DNA of 64,000 nt. It comes from Sphingobium sp. EM0848 (GTDB lineage Bacteria; Pseudomonadota; Alphaproteobacteria; Sphingomonadales; Sphingomonadaceae). Below are positions 1 to 12,708 of the stretch, piece by piece (positions within the stretch are counted from its first letter, which is position 1; every line of letters starts with the position of its first letter). A model generated the notes under the pieces. It searched no databases and was not told the origin of the DNA. It was given only the letters and a program-made list of their open reading frames with translations. The translations under genes and the position numbers were made by a program. The stretch lies in contig NZ_JABXWB010000001.1 of the NCBI RefSeq assembly GCF_013375555.1, positions 1,364,001-1,428,000 on the forward strand, given 5' to 3'.

Positions 1-207
1 CACATCGCGACACTGCCCGAAGTGCGGGAATGCTATATGCTGAACGGCGAAATCGACTTCATCCTGAAGGTCGTGGCAAAGGATTTGCAAAGCTTCCAGC
101 AATTCCTGACGTCGAAACTGACGCCCGCGCCCAATGTGGTAAGCGTCAAGACGTCGCTTACCATTCGCACATCGAAAAACCTGCCGGGTGTACCGTTGCC
201 CGTTTGA
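1..207 (+). CDS. Lrp/AsnC family regulator, C-terminal fragment
   Basis: The gene enters from the left edge; 68 residues in frame 1 remain before the TGA. They match the C-terminal effector-binding (RAM/AsnC_trans_reg) domain of Lrp-type regulators: a segment reading PEVRECYMLNGEIDFILKV is the typical strand that follows the N-terminal helix-turn-helix, which lies outside the window. These proteins are small DNA-binding repressors or activators that oligomerise through this domain and sense amino acids. The specific target cannot be told from the fragment. A strong hairpin terminator follows directly. Confidence 0.85.
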   Translation, partial: HIATLPEVRECYMLNGEIDFILKVVAKDLQSFQQFLTSKLTPAPNVVSVKTSLTIRTSKNLPGVPLPV

Positions 208-232
208 GGGCCGGTTAATGGTACAAATATAA

Positions 233-266
233 AAAGCCCTCCCCATCATGCGATGGGGAGGGCTTT
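233..266. terminator. Bidirectional intrinsic terminator
   Basis: A perfect 15-bp inverted repeat (233-247 with 252-266) has a 4-nt ATGC loop. It is flanked by A residues on the left and T residues on the right, so it can end transcription of the Lrp gene from the left and of the secreted repeat protein from the right. Confidence 0.9.
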
Positions 267-290
267 ATTATCCGTGACGGTCGACACCGA

Positions 291-1562
291 TCAACTTGCC
301 GGCGGCACGACCACCGGCTTGAGCGCTGTTTTACGGCTCTGCTGATCAACCCATACCGACCAGAAACCCGCATCATTGACCCAATTGCCCGTCGTCACTT
401 GTGCGAGCGCGGCTTTCGCGCCCGCCAGATCTCCCGAACGCGCCAGCGCCACGCCCAGCCGCGCATTGGCTTTACCCGTATCGACCCCACCCTTGCTCAA
501 GGCCAGCCGATATTGCTCGACCGCCTGGGGGAACTGGCTGAGCGAGAAATAGGTGTCGCCGACCGTCATCGCCGCTGATCCATCCTTGGCCGCCGCCGCC
601 TTTTTCGCTGCGGCAGGCAAGGCCGCGATTTCCTTGGCGGCCTTGGGGGTTGCGCTCTTCAACAATTGCGCCGTCGCCGCCTGAGTCAACGTAAGCTTGC
701 CCGCCGAACGCCCGGCCTCGATGATCGCCTTGGTTTCCGCGCTATAGCCGGTCTTGTCGGCCAACTGTGCATAGGCCTGATAGTCGCGTTCGCTCGCCAT
801 CGCGCCATTGGCGGCCTGCAAGCGATAAAGATCCAATTGAACCTGCGGGTCCATGCCCGGCGCACTCAGATAATTGGCCAGCGCGGACCGCCACTCGCCA
901 GCAGAATCATAATGGCTCAGCCGCTCACGATACAGTGCCCCCACATCGGACCAATCCCCCGCCTGATAGGCCATGGAGATGGCCCGGTCATACCAGGCCG
1001 CCGGGATCGGCTGTCCTGCCGTCCGCTGCCGGGCCAGCGCCTCCTGCACGAAAGCACGGGCATCCTTCGCCTTGTTCCGCCGCAGCGCGATATCCCCGCG
1101 CAGCATCGTCGCATCGATCGGGTCGTAGCCCAGCGTCTTGGCATAATCGAGCTGCGCCGTCGCATCGTCATAATTGCCGACGATGAAGGAGAGATAACCC
1201 GCAATATAGCGCAATCGCGGCATGTCCGTCTTGGGCACGGAGGATGTCTTGAACATATCGTTCAGCGCGACCCGTTGCGCCTGCCGATCGACCTTCAGCA
1301 CCGCCAGTTCGAACCGCAGCCCGGCGGCCACATAAGCCTCGAAATCGCTGACCGGCATCAGCCCGGAAATCTTCGCCTGAGCACCGGAAACATCGCCCGC
1401 CTTGATGGCGCTGTCTGCCGCCTGCGTCGCCGCGCGGAAACTGTCCGACATCTCGATCACGGGGCCAGCCGCAACCGGCTTCTTCGCCCCAGCCGGCGTC
1501 GCCAGCACAGCCGCTCCCGCCAACAGCGCACAGGTCAGAATCGAATGTCGCATCTTGGCCAT
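291..1562 (-). CDS. Secreted tetratricopeptide-type repeat protein (copy 1)
   Basis: About 423 residues. The open frame extends to 1640, but a signal peptide (MRHSILTCALLAGAAVLATPAGA) begins at 1553. An AAGGGG stretch lies about 10 nt ahead of the ATG at 1562, so the true start is 1562 or 1553. The body is alanine-rich alpha-helical repeats of TPR/Sel1 flavour, for example a late GDTYFSLSQFPQAVEQYRLAL unit typical of TPR. It probably acts in the periplasm as a scaffold; no enzymatic motif is seen. It is a tandem paralogue of the next gene: same length, same order, and a shared DYxxYAxxAxKTGY segment followed by an AGRSxGxL segment. No specific function is assignable. Confidence 0.8.
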   Translation of the reverse strand: MAKMRHSILTCALLAGAAVLATPAGAKKPVAAGPVIEMSDSFRAATQAADSAIKAGDVSGAQAKISGLMPVSDFEAYVAAGLRFELAVLKVDRQAQRVALNDMFKTSSVPKTDMPRLRYIAGYLSFIVGNYDDATAQLDYAKTLGYDPIDATMLRGDIALRRNKAKDARAFVQEALARQRTAGQPIPAAWYDRAISMAYQAGDWSDVGALYRERLSHYDSAGEWRSALANYLSAPGMDPQVQLDLYRLQAANGAMASERDYQAYAQLADKTGYSAETKAIIEAGRSAGKLTLTQAATAQLLKSATPKAAKEIAALPAAAKKAAAAKDGSAAMTVGDTYFSLSQFPQAVEQYRLALSKGGVDTGKANARLGVALARSGDLAGAKAALAQVTTGNWVNDAGFWSVWVDQQSRKTALKPVVVPPAS

Positions 1563-1670
1563 GTCAGCCATTCCCCTTGTCGCCTGGCCCTGACCAGCGC
1601 GTTGATCATGCTTGAAGATAAGGATGGCGCACCGCTCCATCGGAGCAGCGCGCCATATAAGCCCGAAAAA

Positions 1671-2945
1671 TCAGGCCTTGGTGGCGAGATAGGCCAGCCA
1701 AAGATCGGCGATCTTCTTGCGCGAACCGGCCTGCACCGACTGGAAAGCCGCCTTGGCCGAAGCGGTGTCGCCACCCAGCGCCTTGGCAATGCCCATGCGG
1801 CTGTTGATTTCGTCCGCGTCGACACCGCCCTTCTGCTTGGCGAGTTCGAACATGGCCGCCGCCTTGGTATAATCGCCATAGCCCAGATAGGCATCAGCGG
1901 TAGCCGCCGCGATCTTGCCGTTGGCGGCCTTCTTCGCATCAGCCTCGGCCGAACCCAGCGAACCCTTGTCGCCCGCAATCTTCGGCACGGCGGTCTGATA
2001 CAGGTCGCCACCCTGGCTGGCGCTCAGCACGCCCTTGCTGCGCCCGGCGTCGATCGCCGACTTCACTTCACCGTAAATGCCGGTCTTGGACGCCATTTCG
2101 GCATATTCCAGATAGTCCTGCGCGACCACCAGACCACCCGAAACCGCCATCAGACGGAGCACGTCGAGATTTTCGCGGTTGGAGATATTCGGATTGGCCT
2201 GCTGGAACAGGCGGACCAGCGTGCGCAGATTTTCACCGCTGGGATTGGCCTGATAGGCGAGCGTCGCCCATTCGGTGACTTCCGGCAGCTTTGCCGTCGC
2301 CGCGCGGCTGACGCCGATCTGATACCATTGGGCCGGCACCTGACCGCCCGCCGCCTTGGTCGCATCCGCCGCCGCCTTCAGCGCGACGAGGCCCTGCTGG
2401 TTCAACCCGCGCTGCGGCTCCACCGAAGCATTGGCGGTGCCGGCCTTGCCGAAATAGGCCTGCGCCAGCGTCACGTTCACCGCATCGGGCTTGTAACCGG
2501 CAGCAGCCGCAGCCTTGGCGCGTGAGATCGCCAGATCGTAATTCTTCGCCTGCAGCGCCTGATCAGCAGCCACCGCATTGAACTGGCCAACCTGTTCCGC
2601 CGGCGTCAGGCCGCTGTCGAGCATCTGCGTCAGCGCCTCACCCTGCATCGCGGCATCCTTGGCGGCGATGGAGGTGTTCAGCTTGACGGCACCGATCTGA
2701 TATTTGTCGTCATTCGACTTCGCCTTGCTATCCGCCTCGGCCAGCGCGGCCTTGGCGCCCGCAAAGTCCTGCTTGCCGGCAGCCGTCTGTGCCGCCTGGA
2801 GCGCCTTGATCACGTCAGGCGACACATTGAGCTTGGGCGCGCTGCTCTTTTCTTCCTTCTTCGCAAATGCCGGAGCCGATACGGCGCCGCCGGTCAGCGC
2901 GAGAGTCAGCGCGAGCGCCACGGGGGTAACAAAACGCATGTTCAT
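1671..2945 (-). CDS. Secreted tetratricopeptide-type repeat protein (copy 2)
   Basis: About 424 residues with an N-terminal signal peptide (MRFVTPVALALTLALTGG, cleaved near APAFA). A GAGGAG ribosome site lies just ahead of two close ATGs at 2945 and 2939; either may be used. The upstream extension of the open frame to 3254 has no coding character. The mature part is helical repeats with many Ala, Lys and Gln; the C-terminal unit DAYLGYGDYTKAAAMFELA looks like a TPR motif. Together with copy 1, 109 bp downstream on the same strand, it forms a duplicated pair, probably co-transcribed. Role unknown; a periplasmic or outer-membrane-associated scaffold is a guess. Confidence 0.8.
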   Translation of the reverse strand: MNMRFVTPVALALTLALTGGAVSAPAFAKKEEKSSAPKLNVSPDVIKALQAAQTAAGKQDFAGAKAALAEADSKAKSNDDKYQIGAVKLNTSIAAKDAAMQGEALTQMLDSGLTPAEQVGQFNAVAADQALQAKNYDLAISRAKAAAAAGYKPDAVNVTLAQAYFGKAGTANASVEPQRGLNQQGLVALKAAADATKAAGGQVPAQWYQIGVSRAATAKLPEVTEWATLAYQANPSGENLRTLVRLFQQANPNISNRENLDVLRLMAVSGGLVVAQDYLEYAEMASKTGIYGEVKSAIDAGRSKGVLSASQGGDLYQTAVPKIAGDKGSLGSAEADAKKAANGKIAAATADAYLGYGDYTKAAAMFELAKQKGGVDADEINSRMGIAKALGGDTASAKAAFQSVQAGSRKKIADLWLAYLATKA

Positions 2946-3159
2946 CTTCTCCTCTGCGCCCGGGGGACAGGCGGCCCTTGTATGACGCCGATAGGGGTCG
3001 GCGCGTGAATAACGTTTGAACAGCCTATATGCACGACTTGACAGCATGTCAGCCCCCGCCGCACGTTCTGGCGCGCTCTTCATGCATCTCATGGTTTGTG
3101 CAGTTCGTGCTTGGCGCGCGCGTGCGCGCGAGGGGTGACAGAATTGTTTCGCTCGGCTA

Positions 3160-5888
<2,729 letters not shown>

Positions 5889-5892
<4 letters not shown>

Positions 5893-6236
5893 CCGACCTC
5901 TTCGCCTACAAGATCCTGACGAAGGATCAGTATGACCAGCTGAAGACCGACGGCGTGTTCAAAGGCGCGCCCATCGATCTTCAGGACGGCTATATCCATA
6001 TGTCCACACGCGAACAGGCGGCCGAAACCGCCGCCAAACATTTCGCGGGTCAGGACAATCTGGTGATGGTGATGATCGACCTCGCCCCCTTCGGCGACGC
6101 GCTCAAATGGGAAGAGTCACGCGGCGGCGCCCTCTTCCCGCACCTCTATGGTGACCTCCCGCTCGGCGCAGTGGCGGGCAAGGTCGTCTTGCGGCTGGAC
6201 GAGCAGGGCAAGCATCTCTTCCCGGCAGGCTTCTAA
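5889..6236 (+). CDS. DUF952 family protein
   Basis: 115 residues from a GTG that overlaps the gyrA stop by 4 nt (GTGA), implying translational coupling. The family signature is clear: DGYIHMSTREQ followed by LKWEESRGGALFPHLYGDLP. DUF952 proteins are small, soluble and related to glutathione S-transferase-neighbouring or ADP-ribosyltransferase-like folds; the biochemical role is not established. The coupling to gyrA is probably positional rather than functional. Confidence 0.9.
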
Positions 6237-6314
6237 CCAACCTCCGTTCGTTTCTGGCGAAGGCGAGAAACGTGACTTAAAGCGCGCCCCTCCCGTCATT
6301 TCGGCAGCCGCAGC

Positions 6315-6346
6315 CGGCGCGAAATTGCCGGCTCGGCTTCGCGCCG
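6315..6346. other. Hairpin downstream of gyrA-DUF952
   Basis: A perfect 9-bp inverted repeat (CGGCGCGAA at 6315-6323 with TTCGCGCCG at 6338-6346) around a 14-nt loop. There is no T-tract, so a terminator role is only possible. The rest of 6237-6504 shows nothing coding. Confidence 0.4.
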
Positions 6347-6504
6347 CCTACCCAACGCTTTAATCCGCATGTCGCCAAACATTTTTTAAGGAACCGGTGA
6401 ACCACTGCGGCTCCCGGCGCAACTAACAAAGCGCCCTACTGTTTCTGCAGGACAGGGCACTTTTATCAACGCAGTTCCGGTGAGTAGATGAAGGAGCTTT
6501 TGCC

Positions 6505-6840
6505 ATGAAAGCCGCAATTATCTTATTTGGTGCCGCAGCCATTTCGTTCATGCCCGCATCGGCCTCTGCTCAAACATCGCCACCGGGCAACGGTCAGAAT
6601 AATGGACAAGGCTATTGGCATTCGGTGGGGCCGCCGGTCACGACTGGCCAACCCGATGAGGACTGCGAAGCGCTTATCGCGAGCGGCACAGGCGCCGATC
6701 CGGGGCATTCAGCTGACTCCGGCCACTCTGCATTCGGCGGAAGCGCCGGCGACGTTTATGCCGGCTCCCAGCCGCAAAATTCGCGCAATTCGGCAAGTGT
6801 GTCGCAGTACGACGTCGCCTGTTCCGAGCAGCCCTTGTGA
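6505..6840 (+). CDS. Small secreted protein of unknown function
   Basis: 111 residues with a GAAGGAG ribosome site 7-8 nt ahead of the ATG and a clear signal peptide (MKAAIILFGAAAISFMPASASA, cleaved before QTSPPG). The mature part, about 88 residues, is Gly/Ser/Asn/Gln-rich and low in complexity, with two cysteines (one in DEDCEAL, one in DVACSEQ) that could form a disulphide. Not recognised. It stands alone between gyrA-DUF952 and a convergent glycosyltransferase; a hairpin follows 20 nt after the stop. Confidence 0.7.
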   Translation: MKAAIILFGAAAISFMPASASAQTSPPGNGQNNGQGYWHSVGPPVTTGQPDEDCEALIASGTGADPGHSADSGHSAFGGSAGDVYAGSQPQNSRNSASVSQYDVACSEQPL

Positions 6841-6860
6841 TCTGAGCTGTACCCTCTTCA

Positions 6861-6891
6861 TGCGGCGTTCGGCTTTGGCTCGAACGCCGCA
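6861..6891. terminator. Hairpin between convergent genes
   Basis: A perfect 11-bp GC-rich inverted repeat (6861-6871 with 6881-6891) with a 9-nt loop lies between the small secreted gene and the oppositely oriented glycosyltransferase. It lacks a T-run, so its strength as a terminator is uncertain. Confidence 0.5.
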
Positions 6892-6989
6892 GTTCCATGT
6901 CATCCGACAATCGCGGACGATCACTTCGATTACGGCCGCCCCTTACCCGCGCGCGCACTGTGAACTTCAGCGAAAAATGGCCAAAACAG

Positions 6990-8099
6990 CTATTCCACCC
7001 TTTCCATCCGCACGACCTTCCCGCCCTTCACCCAATAATCATATCCGCCCCACCTGATCCGCCGCGACCCAGCCGCCGCCAACTGCATCCCCCAATGCGC
7101 CCAGCACACCGCAAAGGGCGCCAACATATCCCACCAAAGCGACCGCCGCGCCTTCTGCGCCTGCCCTGACTCCACCACGCCCCCAATAATCCGCCGCCGC
7201 ACCAGCACCCGCCCCACAGCCGCCGCATAGCCCACGGCCACGGCACTCCAGCCGCCCCAACCAAGCGCCCAGCCCCAGCCCAAGGCCTGCACCCCGACCA
7301 CAGCGCAGGCTATCAGCCACATCCCCGCGCTGTTGGTCAGGATATGCCGATACTGCCGCACGCCAAAGCCAAGCGCCCCGTGCCCCTGCAACGTGCTCGC
7401 CACCAGCAAGTCCCGCACTGGCCGCAACCGCAGCTTCGCGCGCCATCCGGCCAACCCGATCGCCATGTCATCGGACAGACGCCCGGCCAGAGCCGCATCC
7501 AGGTCCAGCCGCTCCGCCACCTCCCGCGTCAGCGCCATCGCCCCGCCCCAGGGCATGGTCGCACTGGCGGCACGGGGAAGGGTCGCAAGCTGCATCTCCA
7601 CTGCCCCCACCAGAGCCGCCTGCATATCCGCCTCCGGCAACAGCAACCGATAGCCGGTCACGATATCCGCCTTCCCCCGCACCAGAGGAAAGAGCAACCG
7701 CCCCACCAGCCGCGCCGGAGGCTCGATATCCGCGTCCACGAAAACCAGATAGCGGTCTCCCTCACGCAAAGCCCGCAAGGCCGCCCGCAATTTGTGCACC
7801 TTCTGCCCCTCATCGCTCGCAAGCCCGGCGCGAACGATCTGCACCCAGTCCCCCTCACGCGCCGCAAGAGCCTCAGCCGCTGCGCATCCTCCGCTCGAAG
7901 CAATCACCAGCCGGAAACGCACCGTTTGCGCCTTCAACCGCGCGATCAGCTCCGTCCCGCCGTTCCAATCATCCCGCACCGACAGCAGCACGACAACGCC
8001 CTCGGGCGCTTCCTCCTGCCTGTCCACCGGCAGATGCCGCCAGTAATTGAGTACCCCCAGCAGCGTCAGCCCCTGCAAGACCACCCATAACCAAAACAT
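6990..8099 (-). CDS. Glycosyltransferase family 2 membrane protein
   Basis: 369 residues. An N-terminal hydrophobic segment (residues 1-20) is followed by a GT-A fold: VVVLLSVRDDW, then the metal-binding DxD in FVDADIEP (D122/D124), then the RLSDDMAIG acceptor/base motif near residue 208. Hydrophobic helices follow (about 245-300). The arrangement resembles HpnI-like or ceramide-glucosyltransferase-like GT2 enzymes, which add a sugar to a membrane lipid. It is divergent from an acyltransferase 38 bp away, which supports a role in envelope lipid or glycolipid synthesis. The acceptor is not determinable. Confidence 0.8.
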   Translation of the reverse strand: MFWLWVVLQGLTLLGVLNYWRHLPVDRQEEAPEGVVVLLSVRDDWNGGTELIARLKAQTVRFRLVIASSGGCAAAEALAAREGDWVQIVRAGLASDEGQKVHKLRAALRALREGDRYLVFVDADIEPPARLVGRLLFPLVRGKADIVTGYRLLLPEADMQAALVGAVEMQLATLPRAASATMPWGGAMALTREVAERLDLDAALAGRLSDDMAIGLAGWRAKLRLRPVRDLLVASTLQGHGALGFGVRQYRHILTNSAGMWLIACAVVGVQALGWGWALGWGGWSAVAVGYAAAVGRVLVRRRIIGGVVESGQAQKARRSLWWDMLAPFAVCWAHWGMQLAAAGSRRIRWGGYDYWVKGGKVVRMERVE

Positions 8100-8137
8100 C
8101 GCAAATCCAAGCCCTTTACCGCCCCGACCGCTGCTGT

Positions 8138-9010
8138 ATGACGGCAGGCGCGATGCTCTCCAACCCCTTTCTCTTCACCCTGCTCCGCCTTCTCCCCGCC
8201 TCCTTCGCCTCATGGCTGGGCGGCTGGCTGTCGGCAAACATCGCGCGCAAATCGATGAAGCTGCGCGACCAGCGCGCCCGCGACAATCTTGCCCTCCTCC
8301 GCCCCGACCTCCCCGAAGCGACCCGCGAGGCGATCCTCACCCGCCGCTGGTTCAACCTTGGCCGTACCATGGCTGAGCTCGCCAATGTCGACAGGCTGGT
8401 GAACGCCCGGCACGTCACCATTGCAAATGAAGCCGCCTACCGCGAAGCGCTCGCCTCGCCGCGCCCGATGATCTTCCTGACGACCCATATCGGCAACTGG
8501 GACCTGCTGGCAGCGCATCTCAAGGCCTCGACCGACCGCCCTGGCCTCGGCGTATACGACCCGCCCGAAGACCCCGCGCAGGCCGCCATGCTGAAACGCG
8601 CTCGGGAAAGCTATATGGGCGAGGCGATCACCGGCAACAGCGGCGCCGCGCGCGCGATCCTGCGCCATCTGGCGGAAAAAGACCGCGCCATGCTCTACAT
8701 ATTGGTGGACGAACGGCGCGATCGTCAGGTCTGGTTCCCCCGTTTCGGCCGCGATCTGGAGCCATCGGGCAATCTCTCCATCGCCCTGCGCCTCGCCCGG
8801 CGCAGCGATGCCCGCTTCCTCCCCTTCACGCTTGCCCGGACCAAGGGCGCCCATTTCCACCTCGACTGGCACCCACCACTTGATCCCAACGAAATGGACG
8901 AAGTCGAAATGTTGAAGGCCATGGACGGCTTCCTCGGCAAAGCCTGCATCGACCATGCCGACCAATGGCTTGCCCTCCATGACATGGACCTGACCGCCCC
9001 AACCGCCTAA
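8138..9010 (+). CDS. Lysophospholipid/lipid A-type acyltransferase (LPLAT family)
   Basis: 290 residues. The catalytic HX4D motif is visible in THIGNWD (H117, D122), and the later GNLSIALRLARRSDA stretch is typical of HtrB/LpxL-like lauroyltransferases. An N-terminal hydrophobic segment (10-33) would anchor it to the inner membrane. It probably transfers a fatty acyl chain to a glycolipid or lipid A precursor. The divergent GT2 gene may share the short promoter region. The following trpF starts 10 nt after its stop. Confidence 0.82.
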   Translation: MTAGAMLSNPFLFTLLRLLPASFASWLGGWLSANIARKSMKLRDQRARDNLALLRPDLPEATREAILTRRWFNLGRTMAELANVDRLVNARHVTIANEAAYREALASPRPMIFLTTHIGNWDLLAAHLKASTDRPGLGVYDPPEDPAQAAMLKRARESYMGEAITGNSGAARAILRHLAEKDRAMLYILVDERRDRQVWFPRFGRDLEPSGNLSIALRLARRSDARFLPFTLARTKGAHFHLDWHPPLDPNEMDEVEMLKAMDGFLGKACIDHADQWLALHDMDLTAPTA

Positions 9011-9019
9011 AGCGCCTGC

Positions 9020-9661
9020 ATGTCCCGACTCGCCATCAAAATCTGCGGCCTTTCGACACCCGACACGGTAGGCGCCGCCATGCGGGCAGGCGCCACGCAT
9101 CTGGGCTTTGTCCATTTCCCCAAAAGCCCCCGCCATGTCGAAGCGGATCAGTTGCGCGCCCTCACCGCGCCGGTCCCTGCGCATATCGAGCGCGTCGCCG
9201 TTCTCGTCGACCCGACCGACGAAATCCTGACCGAACTCACCGCCGCGGGCGCCCTCACGGCCCTCCAACTCCACGGCAAGGAAAGCCCCGAACGCACCGC
9301 CGCCATCCGCGCCCGCTTCGCCATCCCTGTCTGGAAAGCCATTTCCGTCAAGACCCGCGCCGACATCGAAGCAGCCAAGGCTTACACCGGCGCCGCCGAT
9401 TTCCTCCTCTTCGACGCCAAGACCCCGGAAGGCGCGGCCCTTCCCGGCGGCATGGGCCTGCGTTTCGACTGGACGCTCCTGCGCGGCGCGCCCATATCCA
9501 CCCCCTGGGGCCTGTCGGGCGGCCTGGGCATCGACAATGTGGCAGAGGCCGTCCGCATCACCGCCGCCCCGCTGGTCGATGTTTCGTCCGGCGTCGAAAG
9601 CGCGCCGGGCATCAAGAGTGTGGACAAGATCATGGCCTTCTGCAATGCGGCGTCCTCATGA
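9020..9661 (+). CDS. trpF: Phosphoribosylanthranilate isomerase
   Basis: 213 residues, normal for TrpF. It isomerises N-(5-phosphoribosyl)anthranilate to CdRP in tryptophan synthesis. The family opening KICGLSTPDTV (catalytic Cys), the LQLHG strand and the C-terminal GLSGGLGIDNV and DVSSGVES phosphate-binding loops are present. First gene of a trpF-trpB-trpA-accD-folC run. Confidence 0.96.
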   Translation: MSRLAIKICGLSTPDTVGAAMRAGATHLGFVHFPKSPRHVEADQLRALTAPVPAHIERVAVLVDPTDEILTELTAAGALTALQLHGKESPERTAAIRARFAIPVWKAISVKTRADIEAAKAYTGAADFLLFDAKTPEGAALPGGMGLRFDWTLLRGAPISTPWGLSGGLGIDNVAEAVRITAAPLVDVSSGVESAPGIKSVDKIMAFCNAASS

Positions 9662-9740
9662 GGCAGCTAACCAGCACACGATGGCGTTGATCGCTTCGAA
9701 ACCCGCGAAGTGACCCACATTGCCTGACGAGATTGATCCG

Positions 9741-11009
9741 ATGACCGACACCATCACGCCGCCTATCACCTTGGCCAACAGCCTTCGCTCGCAGCCCGAC
9801 GCCTCCGGCCATTTCGGCGCTTTCGGCGGCCGTTATGTCGCCGAAACCCTGATGCCGCTGATCCTTGAGCTGGAGAAGGTCTATAAGGAAGCCCGCCAGG
9901 ACCCGGCCTTCGACGCCGAATTCACCGAATTGCTGCGCAGCTATGTCGGCCGCCCCAACCCGCTTTACTATGCCGAGCGCCTGACCGAAGCCCTGCGCGC
10001 TGAAGCCCCCGCAGGCCCAAATGGTCAGAAAAGGGGTGCCAAAATCTACCTCAAGCGCGAGGAACTGAACCACACCGGCGCGCATAAGATCAACAATTGC
10101 ATCGGCCAGGCGCTGCTCGCCCGCCGCATGGGCAAGAAGAAGGTCATCGCCGAAACCGGCGCGGGCCAGCATGGCGTCGCCACCGCGACCGTCGCGGCCC
10201 TGTTCGGCATGGAATGCAAGATTTTCATGGGCGCCAAGGACGTCGAGCGGCAGAAGCCCAACGTCTTTCGCATGAAGCTGCTGGGCGCGGAGGTCATCCC
10301 CGTCGTCTCCGGCTCGCAAACGCTGAAGGACGCAATGAACGACGCCCTGCGCCACTGGGTGTCGAACGTACACGACACTTTCTACATCATCGGCACGGCG
10401 GCGGGTCCGCACCCCTATCCGGAACTGGTCCGCGACTTCCAGTCGATCATCGGCCGGGAAGCCCGCGAGCAGATTCTGGAACTGGAAGGCCGCCTGCCCG
10501 ACATGCTGATCGCCCCGGTCGGCGGCGGCTCCAACGCCATCGGCCTGTTTCACCCCTTCCTCGATGATGCGGACGTCAAGATGATCGGCGTCGAAGCGGC
10601 GGGCGAGGGCCTGCAAGGCAAGCACGCCGCCTCCCTCGCGGGTGGCAAGTCGGGTATCTTGCACGGCAACCGCACCTATCTGCTTCAGGATGAGGACGGC
10701 CAGATCACCGAAGCGCACAGCATCTCCGCTGGCCTCGACTATCCCGGCATTGGCCCTGAACATAGCTGGCTGCACGAAATCGGCCGCGTCCAGTACATGC
10801 CAATCACCGACGATGAGGCGCTCGCCAGCTTCCAGAAGCTCTCCGCGCTTGAAGGCATCATCCCCGCGCTCGAATCCGCCCATGCGGTCGCCAGCGCGGA
10901 AAAAGTCGCGCCCACGCTCGACGCCGACCAGATACTGATCGTCAATCTCTCCGGCCGTGGTGACAAGGATATCTTCACCGTCGCCAGCGCCCTGGGTGTC
11001 GAAATATGA
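9741..11009 (+). CDS. trpB: Tryptophan synthase beta chain
   Basis: 422 residues from the ATG at 9741; an in-frame TTG at 9720 would add seven residues and is less likely. The PLP enzyme joins indole and serine. The Schiff-base lysine is Lys116 in HTGAHKINN, followed by the [11 protein letters not shown] loop. GGGSNAIG binds the PLP phosphate. 79 bp separate it from trpF. It overlaps trpA by 4 nt (ATGA). Confidence 0.97.
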   Translation: MTDTITPPITLANSLRSQPDASGHFGAFGGRYVAETLMPLILELEKVYKEARQDPAFDAEFTELLRSYVGRPNPLYYAERLTEALRAEAPAGPNGQKRGAKIYLKREELNHTGAHKINNCIGQALLARRMGKKKVIAETGAGQHGVATATVAALFGMECKIFMGAKDVERQKPNVFRMKLLGAEVIPVVSGSQTLKDAMNDALRHWVSNVHDTFYIIGTAAGPHPYPELVRDFQSIIGREAREQILELEGRLPDMLIAPVGGGSNAIGLFHPFLDDADVKMIGVEAAGEGLQGKHAASLAGGKSGILHGNRTYLLQDEDGQITEAHSISAGLDYPGIGPEHSWLHEIGRVQYMPITDDEALASFQKLSALEGIIPALESAHAVASAEKVAPTLDADQILIVNLSGRGDKDIFTVASALGVEI

Positions 11010-11836
11010 CCGCTGACCGCCTTTCCGCCCGCTTCGCCGCCTGCAAGAGCGCAGGCCGCGCCGCCCTCGTCACCTTCGTGACGGCGGGCGATCCGACCGT
11101 GGCCGACACGCCCGCCATCCTCGACGCACTGGTCGAGGGCGGCGCGGATATCATCGAACTCGGCATGCCCTTCACCGATCCGATGGCCGACGGCCCCGCG
11201 ATCGAACTCGCCAACCTGCGCAGCCTCGGCTCGGGCACCAGGACGAAGGACATCTTCGCCCTCGCCACCGCCTTCCGCGAGCGCCATCCGGATACCCCAC
11301 TGGTGCTGATGGGCTATGCCAATCCGATGCTGGTGCGCGGCTCCGAATGGTTCGCCGACCAGTGCAAGGCCGCAGGCGTCGACGGCGTCATCTGCGTCGA
11401 TGTCCCGCCAGAGGAAGATGCCGAAATCGGCCCGGCCCTGCGCGCGGCGGGCATCCACCTGATCCGCCTCGCCACGCCGACCACCGATGCGGCCCGGCTG
11501 CCCGCCGTGCTGAACGGCGCCAGCGGCTTCCTCTACCATGTCGCCGTCGCAGGCATCACCGGCAAGCAGCAGGCCGCCCAAGCCGCCGTCGAACAGGCGG
11601 TCGCGAAGCTCAAGGCCGCCACCGACCTGCCCATCGCGGTCGGCTTCGGCGTGCGCTCCGCCGAGCAGGCCGCCGCCATCGGCCGCGTCGCCGACGGCGT
11701 CGTCGTGGGGTCCGCCATTGTCGACATCATCGGCTCGCACGGCGATGCCGCTCCGCCCTTCGTCAAGGATTTCGTTGCCGCCCTTCGCGGCGCGCTCAAC
11801 GCCAACAGCCCTCATTTCCGGGAGACCGCAGCATGA
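11006..11836 (+). CDS. trpA: Tryptophan synthase alpha chain
   Basis: 276 residues. It cleaves indole-3-glycerol phosphate and channels indole to TrpB. Catalytic Glu lies in [16 protein letters not shown]; the phosphate-binding [10 protein letters not shown] and VVGSAIVD strands are present. Start and stop overlap the neighbours by 4 nt each, so it is translationally coupled to trpB and accD. Confidence 0.97.
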   Translation: MTADRLSARFAACKSAGRAALVTFVTAGDPTVADTPAILDALVEGGADIIELGMPFTDPMADGPAIELANLRSLGSGTRTKDIFALATAFRERHPDTPLVLMGYANPMLVRGSEWFADQCKAAGVDGVICVDVPPEEDAEIGPALRAAGIHLIRLATPTTDAARLPAVLNGASGFLYHVAVAGITGKQQAAQAAVEQAVAKLKAATDLPIAVGFGVRSAEQAAAIGRVADGVVVGSAIVDIIGSHGDAAPPFVKDFVAALRGALNANSPHFRETAA

Positions 11837-12684
11837 GCTGGATCAACCGCGTCCGTAACGCCCTTCCCTTCATGGCCAAGAAGGAAACCACGGCGGAAAC
11901 GCTGTGGCACAAATGTCCGTCCTGCGCCGAGATGATCTTCATCAAGGAATGGGAAGACAATCTGTCCGTCTGCCCGCGTTGCGACCATCATGGCCGCATC
12001 GGCCCGTCGGAGCGTTTCGAACAGATTCTCGACGCCGGCTTCATCCTGTTGCCGACCCCGCATGTGCAGGAAGACCCGCTCAAATTCCGCGATTCCAAGC
12101 GTTATCCCGACCGCATGAAGGCCTCCCGCGCCTCGACCGGCGATCAGGACGCGCTGATCAATGCGCGCGGCGCCATCGATGACGTGCCGCTGGTTATGGG
12201 CGTGCAGAATTTCGCCTTCATGGGCGGTTCCATGGGCATGGGCGTCGGCGCAGCCTTCATCCAGGGCGTCAACGAAGCCATCGCCCACAAATGCCCCTAT
12301 GTGATCTTCACCGCAGCAGGCGGCGCACGCATGCAGGAGGGCATTCTCTCCCTCATGCAGATGCCGCGCTCGACCGTCGCAATCCAGAAGCTGCATGCGG
12401 CGGGCCTGCCCTATATCGTGGTCCTCACCGACCCCACCACCGGCGGCGTCACCGCCAGCTACGCCATGCTGGGCGACGTCCAGATCGCGGAACCCAATGC
12501 GCTGATCGGCTTCGCAGGCCAGCGCGTCATTGAAAGCACGATCCGCGAAAAGCTGCCCGACGGTTTCCAGCGCGCGGAATATCTGCTGGAACATGGGATG
12601 CTCGACATGGTCATCCACCGCAGCGAACTGCGCGACACGCTCGCCCGCGTCATCGGCTATCTGACGCCCCGCGCGGCGGCCTGA
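11833..12684 (+). CDS. accD: Acetyl-CoA carboxylase carboxyltransferase subunit beta
   Basis: 283 residues starting at the ATG that overlaps the trpA stop (ATGA); the longer open frame from 11347 is a shadow of trpA. An N-terminal zinc ribbon (C28, C31, C47, C50) is followed by the carboxyltransferase crotonase-like domain with [10 protein letters not shown] and [12 protein letters not shown] oxyanion segments. With AccA it makes malonyl-CoA. Linkage of trpA-accD-folC is a common alphaproteobacterial order. Confidence 0.97.
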   Translation: MSWINRVRNALPFMAKKETTAETLWHKCPSCAEMIFIKEWEDNLSVCPRCDHHGRIGPSERFEQILDAGFILLPTPHVQEDPLKFRDSKRYPDRMKASRASTGDQDALINARGAIDDVPLVMGVQNFAFMGGSMGMGVGAAFIQGVNEAIAHKCPYVIFTAAGGARMQEGILSLMQMPRSTVAIQKLHAAGLPYIVVLTDPTTGGVTASYAMLGDVQIAEPNALIGFAGQRVIESTIREKLPDGFQRAEYLLEHGMLDMVIHRSELRDTLARVIGYLTPRAAA

Positions 12685-12708
12685 CGGCGCATCCGGGGGA
12701 AAGCGTCG

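Noticed and set aside
666-2525. A 619-codon plus-strand open frame
   Set aside because: Antisense to both secreted repeat genes, Arg/His-rich and without a ribosome site.
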